Below, piece by piece: positions 6,839 to 14,513 of a stretch of DNA of 19,946 bases. The notes beneath the pieces were generated by a model, which was not told where the DNA came from, did not search any database, and saw only the letters and a list, made by a program, of their open reading frames with translations. This stretch comes from Bryobacterales bacterium (lineage in GTDB: Bacteria; Acidobacteriota; Terriglobia; Bryobacterales; Bryobacteraceae), in the NCBI GenBank assembly GCA_016880505.1, contig JAEHDI010000414.1, forward strand, positions 1-19,946, written 5' to 3'. Position 1 is the stretch's first letter, and the number at the start of each line of letters is the position of its first letter. Position numbers and translations under genes: made by a program.

Positions 6839-7603
6839 TTAGCGACGCCCCGGCAGCAATTCCAGCACCGCCAGGATCGGTCGATGGTCGGAAGCCACGG
6901 GTTCATCCACAACGCGCGTTTCGATGACCTTCCAACGTTCATTCGGGCGGAACAGGACGTAGTCAATCTGACGGCTCGGGCTGGTAGCGGGGAAGGTGGG
7001 CAGTTCGCGGCCCGCGCCGGCGATTCCCCACGACGATGCGAGCGTCTTAAGCGGATCGCTGTCCGGCGCTGCATTGAGATCGCCCGCCAGGAGGCACGGA
7101 ATAACCGGATTGACGCCCGCCAGTTCGACCAGCATCTTGGCGGATGCAAGACGGTCGTCCGCACTGGCGTTGTCGAAGTGGGTCGCGTAGAAACGCAGAG
7201 GAATTGGCTCATCCGAGCCCTTGCTCCACTCCAGTTCCGCTTCAAGAACGGTCCGGGTCTCATACCCGCGGGTAAACGGCAACGGACGGGTTCGGAACCA
7301 CCGGATCGGCAGCCGGGTCAGAATTGCCACACCGTACTCACCGCCCTTCGCGTCGATCCCAGGCTGGTCAAGGGCCTTGCCGAACGCCATGCGAAGGCCT
7401 GTCATCTTCGCCAGTTCGGCCGCCTGATCAACGCCTCCGGTCCGCAGGGCCATGCGATCGACTTCCTGCAATGAAACGAGGTCGGGAGTAACCGAACGAA
7501 TGACCGCCGCAGTGCGCTCGAGTGCCGATTTCTCGTCCGTGCCGATGCCGATGTGGATGTTGTAGCTGAGAACGGTGACCAGCGGGCCCTGCTGCGGCTG
7601 CAT
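6839..7603 (-). CDS. Endonuclease/exonuclease/phosphatase-fold hydrolase
   Basis: A 254-residue protein of the DNase I/exonuclease III/sphingomyelinase superfamily, which cleaves phosphodiester or phosphoester bonds using divalent metal. The active-site motifs appear in family order: LSYNIHIG (N15), SLQEVD (E47, metal ligand), ATHFDN (H142), LLAGDLNAAP (D175, N177), IDYVLF (213-218) and SDHRPIL (D239, H240). No signal peptide is seen, so it is predicted cytoplasmic, unlike its exported vWFA neighbours. The start is supported by AGGAG 6 nt upstream. It follows the vWFA stop by 39 nt and lies in the same reading frame with no further stop between them. The substrate may be nucleic acid, a lipid or a sugar phosphate and cannot be set from sequence. 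Confidence 0.85.
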   Translation of the reverse strand: MQPQQGPLVTVLSYNIHIGIGTDEKSALERTAAVIRSVTPDLVSLQEVDRMALRTGGVDQAAELAKMTGLRMAFGKALDQPGIDAKGGEYGVAILTRLPIRWFRTRPLPFTRGYETRTVLEAELEWSKGSDEPIPLRFYATHFDNASADDRLASAKMLVELAGVNPVIPCLLAGDLNAAPDSDPLKTLASSWGIAGAGRELPTFPATSPSRQIDYVLFRPNERWKVIETRVVDEPVASDHRPILAVLELLPGRR

Positions 7604-7642
7604 GACCTGCTCCTGTTTCGCTTGCGGTCTCCGCCGCGACGC

Positions 7643-8590
7643 TCACTGTGCCATTCCGGGGCGGGCGGCAGCGGTACGGCCGGCTGCTTCCGGAGTGGCA
7701 TAGTAACCGGTGCGGGTGCGGACTACCGGGCGCCCCGGACCGTCCACCGTGACTCGGATCTGGCGGAAGCTGCCGTCGAGCGTTTCGTTTGTTGGAGTGT
7801 ACGCGAGAATGTACTGGTTACGGATCTCGTGGGCGACCTGGAGAGCGATTTGCTCCACCTCGACGAGTTCCTTGGGATAGTACGGCAGGCCGCCCGAGGC
7901 CACCGTCAGAGCGTCCATCGCGCGCTTGGCGCGCTTTGCCTCGCGGCGCTCCTCCTCGTCCAGAAGGCCGATCGTGTAAATCAGCACCTCGCTCTGTTGC
8001 GCCTTTTGCACAAGCTTCTCGAGCGTAATGCTGCTCGTATTGTCGTTGCCGTCGGTGACCACCAGCAGGATCTTCTTGTCTTTCTTCGCCGCTTCCTTAA
8101 CGTAGTCGATCGACATGCTGATGGCGTCGCGCATGGCGGTGCCGCCTCGCGAATCGATGCGCGCAAGACCCTCTTCGAGCTTCTTGATGTCGTTTGTGAA
8201 CGGCGTGTCGAGGAAAGCCTCGTCGTTGAAATTGACGATAAACACCTGATCCTGCCGGTTGGAAGCCTTTACGAGCTGAAGAGCGGCCGCCTCGACCTTT
8301 TGCCGCTTGTCGCGCATGCTGCCGCTGTTGTCTACGACGAGGCCCATCGAGACGGGCACGTCCTCGCGGCGGAATACTCGAATCTGCTGCTCGACGCCGT
8401 TCTCGAAGACTTTGAAGGCACCCTGCGGCAGGTTGGTGACCAGGCGGCCTTTCCGGTCGACGACGCTCGCGTGGAGCACGACCAGACGGGTGTCGGCGCG
8501 AAAGACGGGGTCCTCCTGCGCGGGCAAAACGATCGGAAGCAAAAGCGCCCAAAAAGTCAGGGCGCAGCAGAATCTATTGAGACGGGGCAT
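7643..8590 (-). CDS. Secreted vWFA-domain protein, copy 1
   Basis: A 315-residue exported protein with a von Willebrand factor A fold, of the vWFA-related type common in Acidobacteria. The ATG at 8590 is preferred over a GTG at 8614, as it gives a clean signal peptide (MPRLNRFCCALTFWALLLPIVLPA). A beta-rich lead-in (about 30-75: LVVLHASVVDRKGRLV, FKVFENGV) precedes the vWFA domain (about 80-270). All metal-site (MIDAS) elements are present: DNSGSM (87-92), T151 in GGTAMRD and D180 in VVTDGND. The tail (about 265-300, RNQYILAYTPTN) is the small beta segment shared by this family. The first 17 nt overlap the end of the upstream paralogue, so translation is probably coupled; the upstream GGGA is a poor ribosome site. 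The role is unknown, likely metal-dependent protein binding in the periplasm or at the surface. Confidence 0.87.
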   Translation of the reverse strand: MPRLNRFCCALTFWALLLPIVLPAQEDPVFRADTRLVVLHASVVDRKGRLVTNLPQGAFKVFENGVEQQIRVFRREDVPVSMGLVVDNSGSMRDKRQKVEAAALQLVKASNRQDQVFIVNFNDEAFLDTPFTNDIKKLEEGLARIDSRGGTAMRDAISMSIDYVKEAAKKDKKILLVVTDGNDNTSSITLEKLVQKAQQSEVLIYTIGLLDEEERREAKRAKRAMDALTVASGGLPYYPKELVEVEQIALQVAHEIRNQYILAYTPTNETLDGSFRQIRVTVDGPGRPVVRTRTGYYATPEAAGRTAAARPGMAQ

Positions 8591-9587
8591 AATATCCCAG
8601 CCGCCAGAAAGCACGAAGCGGCGGCAGCCCGCGCGGCTGAACCAGTTTCACCTTCACGCGGCGGTACTTTCCGTCTCGTTCCTTGTTGGTCGGCGTATAA
8701 CCGAGCACGTATTGGTTTCGAAGTTCGATCCCGATCTTTGCGGCGATATCAGGCAAGTCGTTAATATTATCCACCGGATAGTGACGCCCGCCAGTCTGCT
8801 CGGCGATCTCGCTGAGGAGACCGGGGCCCGCCATCTCTTCGGCCGTCCGTCCGCGGCCAGCCATCGGTTCGAAGATTCCGATCGCGTAGATCTGCACGTC
8901 GGCCTCGCGCACGAGGTTCTTGATCTCGCTTTCGGTATAGCGGCTGCTATTGTCGCCGCCATCGGAAAGAATGAGCAGGGCCTTGCGCGGGTTCCGAGCC
9001 TTCTTCATCTCGTGCAGCGCGAGGTAGACGGCGTCGAGCAGCGCGGTCCTTCCCTTGGACTGAGTGAAGGTCATGCGCGTCTGGATATCCTCGGTGTTGG
9101 TGGTGAAGGGCATACTGAGGTCGGGGCGGTCATTGAACTGCACCAGAAAGAACTCGTCGTCCGGATTCGAGGTTTTGAAGAATTGCGCCGCCGCCTGCCT
9201 GGATTTCTGGAGCTTGCTCCCCATGCTGCCGCTGGTATCGAAGACCAGACCCACCGAGAGGGCGGCGTCCTCGCTCGCGAAGTGGCTGATGTCCTGCGCG
9301 ACCTTATCCTCCTCCAGTTTGAAATGTTCCCGGTCCAGGCCGGTCACAAAACGGTTCAGCGGGTCGGTGACAGTGACCGGGATCAGCACCAGCGTGCTGT
9401 CGACCCGGAGGTTGCTGCGCGGGCCGGACGCCTCGGCCGCCTCCCGTGTCTTCACTCGCGGCTCGATGGAAACGCGCGGCTCGGGCCCTTGCGGCGTGGG
9501 CACGACCTGAGCACCGCCATTGCCCTCCGGCAGCAAAGCCAGTCCCAAAATGGGGATGATCAGTCTGTTGAGCGCCCTCATGACCAT
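8574..9587 (-). CDS. Secreted vWFA-domain protein, copy 2
   Basis: A 337-residue paralogue of the downstream vWFA gene and the first gene of the operon. The N terminus MVMRALNRLIIPILGLALLPEG is a weak signal peptide with a short hydrophobic core. A proline-rich, charged linker (about 28-58) follows, then the beta-rich lead-in (about 60-105) and the vWFA domain (about 110-290). The metal-site motifs are intact: FDTSGSM (116-122), T181 in GRTALLD and D209 in ILSDGGD. RNQYVLGYTPTNKERDG near the C terminus matches the same segment in copy 1. GGAG lies 8 nt before the ATG at 9587, supporting this start. The two copies differ clearly outside the motifs, so the duplication is old. The ligand is unknown. 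Confidence 0.87.
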   Translation of the reverse strand: MVMRALNRLIIPILGLALLPEGNGGAQVVPTPQGPEPRVSIEPRVKTREAAEASGPRSNLRVDSTLVLIPVTVTDPLNRFVTGLDREHFKLEEDKVAQDISHFASEDAALSVGLVFDTSGSMGSKLQKSRQAAAQFFKTSNPDDEFFLVQFNDRPDLSMPFTTNTEDIQTRMTFTQSKGRTALLDAVYLALHEMKKARNPRKALLILSDGGDNSSRYTESEIKNLVREADVQIYAIGIFEPMAGRGRTAEEMAGPGLLSEIAEQTGGRHYPVDNINDLPDIAAKIGIELRNQYVLGYTPTNKERDGKYRRVKVKLVQPRGLPPLRAFWRLGYYAPSQ

Positions 9588-9620
9588 GACGGCTCTCCAG
9601 TGTGTGGCGCGGCTACCATC

Positions 9621-9629
9621 AGTATAACA
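9621..9629 (-). promoter_or_regulatory. Extended -10 promoter for the vWFA operon
   Basis: TGTTATACT on the minus strand is TGn followed by TATACT (5 of 6 to TATAAT). Transcription would begin near 9614, leaving a 27-nt leader with the GGAG site before the ATG at 9587. No convincing -35 is present, which is acceptable for an extended -10. Confidence 0.5.
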
Positions 9630-9712
9630 TGCGTGTTGCTCGCTCTCCGGAATCGGTCTGAGAATTAACCTGATTCGACCCCGCGGAGGGCGGCCGCACC
9701 CTTCCGGCGTTC

Positions 9713-10468
9713 ATGGTATCATCGTCTGTGCCGCACAAGATTCTGGGCGTCATTCCAGCGCGTTTTGCCTCTTCGAGATTCCCCGGAAAAGCTCTCGCCG
9801 CCATCGCCGGAAAGCCCATGATCCAGCACGTCTGGGAGCGGGCGTCGCAGGCCGGCAGCTTCTCGAAAATCATCATCGCCACCGACGACGAGAGAATCGC
9901 AACGGCGGCGAAGAGGTTCGGGGCGGAGGTCCGGATGACACGGATGACTCATGCGTCGGGCACGGACCGCTCCGCCGAAGTGGCGGCGTCGGAAGACGCC
10001 GGCTTTGTGGTAAACATTCAAGGTGATGAGCCCCTGATCGACGCGACGGCAATCGACGCGGCTGTCCACGGGTTGGCGGACGCGCCTGGGACACCGATGA
10101 GCACGCTCAAGAAGCGCATCGAGGACCCCTCTGAACTTTCCAACCCCAACGTGGTCAAGGTAGTTACGGATCTCTCCGGCCACGCGATCTATTTCTCACG
10201 GTCAGTCCTCCCGTACGTGCGGGGTGAACAGACGCCGCACTACAAACACATAGGGCTCTACGTCTACCGGCGCGATTTCCTGCTCGGTTACTCGCTGATG
10301 CCTCCGGGTCCGCTGGAGCAGGCCGAGCGCCTGGAGCAGTTGCGCGCGCTTGAGAACGGATACCGCATTCTGGTGGTGGAGACCGAATACGATTCACTCG
10401 GCGTGGATACGCCCGAGGACCTGGAACGCGTCTCGAAAGTAGTCGAGGCGAAACTTGCGATGAGTTAA
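9713..10468 (+). CDS. kdsB: 3-deoxy-manno-octulosonate cytidylyltransferase (CMP-KDO synthetase)
   Basis: Transfers CMP from CTP to KDO, the activated sugar needed for the LPS inner core; cytoplasmic. At 251 residues it is full length for KdsB. Motifs in order are VIPARFASSRFPGK (13-26, nucleotide site), HASGTDR (80-86), NIQGDEP (101-107, metal-binding Asp), HIGLYVYRRDFL (179-190), LEQAERLEQLRALENG (201-216) and VDTPEDL (231-237). The ATG at 9713 has no Shine-Dalgarno. An in-frame GTG at 9728 would begin the protein at PHKILGVIPAR, closer to the usual KdsB start, and lies 5 nt after TATCAT, a -10-like hexamer preceded by TGG. The true start may therefore be 9728 on a leaderless message. pyrG follows after 13 nt and makes the CTP this enzyme uses. 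Confidence 0.95.
   Translation: MVSSSVPHKILGVIPARFASSRFPGKALAAIAGKPMIQHVWERASQAGSFSKIIIATDDERIATAAKRFGAEVRMTRMTHASGTDRSAEVAASEDAGFVVNIQGDEPLIDATAIDAAVHGLADAPGTPMSTLKKRIEDPSELSNPNVVKVVTDLSGHAIYFSRSVLPYVRGEQTPHYKHIGLYVYRRDFLLGYSLMPPGPLEQAERLEQLRALENGYRILVVETEYDSLGVDTPEDLERVSKVVEAKLAMS
9714..9722 (+). promoter_or_regulatory. Putative extended -10 just before the kdsB GTG
   Basis: TGGTATCAT (TGn plus TATCAT, 5 of 6 to TATAAT) ends 5 nt before the in-frame GTG at 9728, placing transcription start within a base of that codon. It lies inside the coding region if the ATG at 9713 is used, so only one of the two readings can be right. Confidence 0.35.
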
Positions 10469-10481
10469 GCGTACGACAGCG

Positions 10482-12124
<1,643 letters not shown>

Positions 12125-12128
<4 letters not shown>

Positions 12129-12154
12129 GCGGGCGAGAGCGTCAACGCTATTAT
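12125..12154 (+). promoter_or_regulatory. Putative promoter for the pilin-like gene
   Basis: TTGAGC (12125-12130, 4 of 6 to TTGACA) and TATTAT (12149-12154, 5 of 6 to TATAAT) are separated by 18 nt. The -35 overlaps the pyrG stop codon. Transcription would start near 12161, leaving a leader of about 80 nt that ends in a very strong ribosome site. Confidence 0.45.
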
Positions 12155-12242
12155 GGGCCCAGGAGTGCCGATGGACTCCGCCCCTGCGGTCACGGCTAGC
12201 GAGCCGCGTCGCAGCCCGGCAACGAGCAGGAGGAGAGGCGCC

Positions 12243-12707
12243 ATGAACAGCAGGAAGAGCCGCCGAGGTTTCACGCTGATCGAGTTGCTGATCGTGATCG
12301 CGATCATTGTGATTCTGATCAGTGCGGCGGCGCCGAAATTCAGCCAGATCCTGATGAACGCCAAGGAGACAGCGGCGATGCGTCACATCGCCACCATCCA
12401 CACGGCGCAGGCTCAGTATTCGTCGCAATTCGGAAAGTATGCGACGGTGCTCTCCGAGCTCGGCGCGCCGACTAGCGGTTCGGAGGGACCGGCGGGGGCA
12501 AACCTCATTCCCGACGACCTGGCGAAGGGCGTCAAGGGCGGCTACAAGTTTACGTTGGAGGGTACGCCCACCGGGTACAAGGTCACTGCCGTGCCCGAGG
12601 CTTTCGGGAACACGGGCCGCCGGACCTTCTTCTCCGATCAGACCATGGTGCTCCGCGAGAACTGGGGACAGGAACCCGCATCAGCCAACAGCCCACAAGT
12701 GAAGTAG
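12243..12707 (+). CDS. Type IV pilin-like / pseudopilin protein
   Basis: A 154-residue prepilin. The start at 12243 is chosen because AGGAGGAG lies 7 nt upstream and the leader peptide is then the usual short basic MNSRKSRRG. The prepilin peptidase site is G9/F10 (RRGFTLIELL), with the conserved glutamate at position 5 of the mature protein (E14). The hydrophobic helix spans 10-30 and continues as an amphipathic helix to about 60. The globular part (about 75-145) has YKFTLEGTPTGYKVTAVPE, typical of small pseudopilins or major pilins of Gram-negative bacteria. I see no disulphide-forming cysteine pair. No prepilin peptidase or pilus platform gene is nearby. The secretin 9 kb away is the only possible machine component in view. 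It could be a T2SS-type pseudopilin or a PilA-type subunit. Confidence 0.9.
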   Translation: MNSRKSRRGFTLIELLIVIAIIVILISAAAPKFSQILMNAKETAAMRHIATIHTAQAQYSSQFGKYATVLSELGAPTSGSEGPAGANLIPDDLAKGVKGGYKFTLEGTPTGYKVTAVPEAFGNTGRRTFFSDQTMVLRENWGQEPASANSPQVK

Positions 12708-12718
12708 GGCGGTCCGTT

Positions 12719-12741
12719 CGGCCGCGGTTTCTTACCGGCCG
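12719..12741. terminator. Weak hairpin between convergent genes
   Basis: CGGCCG occurs at 12719-12724 and again at 12736-12741 and can pair across an 11-nt loop that holds the TTA complementing the minus-strand stop. The stem is short but all G/C. It sits in the 24-bp gap between the pilin-like and coiled-coil genes. No U-run follows. Confidence 0.25.
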
Positions 12742-13577
12742 CGAATCTGCCGCAGTAGCCGATCGGCCTGTGCATTTAAGCCGTTCAATTGCCGCAGATC
12801 GTCTTCGGCCATGGAGATCGCACTCTGGATCCGGGATAGTTCCGAACCGGTGGGAGCGGAGCCTTCGCCTGGGTTCTCTAGACGGGCGGCGAGAGCGCGG
12901 TACTGATCGGTCACGTCACGATACCGGCGCAGAATGCTGGTCAGGAAGGCGTCCCGCCGCCGGTTGATATCCTCAAGCTGGCTGACCGATTGAGTGACCC
13001 GGGAGATCTTTTCGTTCGCCGTCTGGTTCTCTTCCCGGAGCTGTTTGTTGGCCATCTGCAACGGCACCACCCTATCGTTCTTGCCCTTCAGCTCGGCCTG
13101 CAGCGCATCCACCACGGAGTTTGCGCCGTGCAGCTTCTCGGCTAGCTCGGACTGGCGGGTGTCGAGCGTGCGGTTCTCGTCCTTCACGCGCTCCAACTCT
13201 CCTTCGAGTTCAGCCACGCGAGTGCGCAATTGCTCGGCCGCTACGTTCGCTGAAGCGAGACTATCTTTGAGCTGGCCAATCATCCGGATGGCCTCCAGCG
13301 TGCCCGCGGGCACCTGACTTCGCTGGCCGCCGTGCGAAGCAAGCTCGGCCAGGGACGACGGCTCCACGCCGAGCTGTTGTTGGAGCTCCTGAACTTGTTG
13401 CTCGAGCTGTGCTTTCCGCGCACGGAGTTCGAGGTTCTCCTGCTCCAGGCGCTTCAGCCTCTCAGACTGGCCGGCGGACTCCACACTGCGCCGCTGAAGA
13501 ATGAACAAAGCCGCGGCCAAAGCAAGAGAGCCGATCAGTACGGGAACAATAACCCAGGCCACAAGGGGCTTGGACAT
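12732..13577 (-). CDS. Membrane-anchored coiled-coil protein of unknown function
   Basis: A 281-residue protein with one N-terminal membrane segment (about 7-27, AWVIVPVLIGSLALAAALFIL) followed by basic QRR. Long heptad-like helices run over about 38-70 and 95-235, rich in Leu/Glu/Gln/Arg, then a short Pro/Gly/Ser linker (about 235-244) and a final helix. The anchor with a short N-terminal tail suggests an inner-membrane protein with a long periplasmic or cytoplasmic rod; the topology is uncertain. No family is recognised. It is the last gene of a three-gene unit, 12 nt after the vWFA-like stop. Its ribosome site GGAGGTGAT, an excellent anti-16S match, is built into the last codons and stop of that gene, so expression is tied to it. 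It may link the outer-membrane barrel and the vWFA-like protein to the inner membrane. Confidence 0.75.
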   Translation of the reverse strand: MSKPLVAWVIVPVLIGSLALAAALFILQRRSVESAGQSERLKRLEQENLELRARKAQLEQQVQELQQQLGVEPSSLAELASHGGQRSQVPAGTLEAIRMIGQLKDSLASANVAAEQLRTRVAELEGELERVKDENRTLDTRQSELAEKLHGANSVVDALQAELKGKNDRVVPLQMANKQLREENQTANEKISRVTQSVSQLEDINRRRDAFLTSILRRYRDVTDQYRALAARLENPGEGSAPTGSELSRIQSAISMAEDDLRQLNGLNAQADRLLRQIRGR

Positions 13578-13589
13578 GGCTAGATCTTA

Positions 13590-14513
13590 TCACCTCCCAT
13601 CCAGACGAAACTCCGTCCGGTAATTCAGGTTACGCCCATCGCTGGACAGCTCAACCTTCACAATTTTCGGATACCGTGCTGGCAACTGTAAGTCGAGTCG
13701 ATAGTGCGTGAGAATCGTGCGAAACATTTCCTCGATGGCACCGGGAATCTCGGCGTTCGAGCGGCAGAAGGCGCTGGCGCCGCCGGTGGTCGCCGCCAGT
13801 TGCTTCAGGCCCACCTGGTACGCTTCATTCAGCGTCTCGCTGCGATAGTCGAGGTGCACAACAAAAAGAGGCGCTTCGAGGCGCGCGAGTACCCCGTCGA
13901 GCTTCGAGATCTTCTCACGAATGAGGCCTTCGGGAAACCGGCGGCTCATGTCGTGCGGATCGCTGTAATTGATGACCGGATTCGTGTAGTCCTCCCGGTA
14001 GTTGCGGATGTCGCTGTCGGTTACGTACAGCACCGCCACCCGCACGGCAGACTTCCGCAGAATGCCGTCGGCGATCCGCGCAATCGTTTCCACCGTGTTG
14101 AGCATGCCCGCATTGCCGCTGATGGTCATCGCCTCGATCGCGGCCGCGAGCGCCTCGCGATCTGTGGTGGGATCGAGGACGACGCTCAGTCCGTCTTGCG
14201 CTCTCAAGAGTCCCGCGTGCGCAGCGGCGGGAAGTTGCCGTACCGCCCCGATGAGCGCCTGCTTGGCCGGAGCGATGGCGGAGACGTCGCCGACCATGTC
14301 CGTAACGATCAGGAGCAGCAGGGGATCGTCCGGACCGAGAAGCGAACGGACAGTGGCCGGGCGGCCTTCCAGCTTCGCGCTCACATTTGCCGCGGTCAGC
14401 CCGGAGTCCCCTCCGGCGGCAACCCACAGGGGCACGTGAATGGTCTTTTCGTTGGCGACCGGCGGGGCTGCCCCGAGCAGGAGAAACGGCAGAAGAAGAC
14501 CGAGCGGCCGCAC
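13590..14513 (-). CDS. Exported vWFA-like protein with altered metal site
   Basis: A 307-residue exported protein starting at GTG, directly after the TAG of the upstream barrel gene (TAGGTG). The signal peptide covers about 1-20 (MRPLGLLLPFLLLGAAPPVA). The remainder follows the plan of acidobacterial vWFA-related proteins: a beta lead-in (23-62), a vWFA-like fold (about 65-255) and a closing beta segment (LQLPARYPKIVKVELS). The usual DxSxS metal motif is replaced by TDMVGD (71-76). T140 and TDSD (165-168) may stand in for the other two loops. The site is therefore degenerate, and metal binding may be lost or changed. There is no Shine-Dalgarno at good spacing (GAGG ends 12 nt upstream), so translation probably depends on termination of the barrel gene. 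A binding partner is unknown. Confidence 0.75.
   Translation of the reverse strand: MRPLGLLLPFLLLGAAPPVANEKTIHVPLWVAAGGDSGLTAANVSAKLEGRPATVRSLLGPDDPLLLLIVTDMVGDVSAIAPAKQALIGAVRQLPAAAHAGLLRAQDGLSVVLDPTTDREALAAAIEAMTISGNAGMLNTVETIARIADGILRKSAVRVAVLYVTDSDIRNYREDYTNPVINYSDPHDMSRRFPEGLIREKISKLDGVLARLEAPLFVVHLDYRSETLNEAYQVGLKQLAATTGGASAFCRSNAEIPGAIEEMFRTILTHYRLDLQLPARYPKIVKVELSSDGRNLNYRTEFRLDGR

Noticed and set aside
6582..6842. An 86-codon plus-strand frame filling the gap before the phosphoesterase gene
   Set aside because: No ribosome site, signal, domain or protein-like composition; the gap is better explained by terminator and promoter elements.
7553..9668. Two overlapping plus-strand open frames (7553-8764 and 8307-9668)
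   Set aside because: Both are antisense to the vWFA/phosphoesterase operon, overlap each other, and show no recognisable domains.
12153..12242. Upstream ATG that would lengthen the pilin-like protein by 30 residues
   Set aside because: The extension lies within the promoter/leader, while the ATG at 12243 has AGGAGGAG at ideal spacing and gives a normal short prepilin leader.
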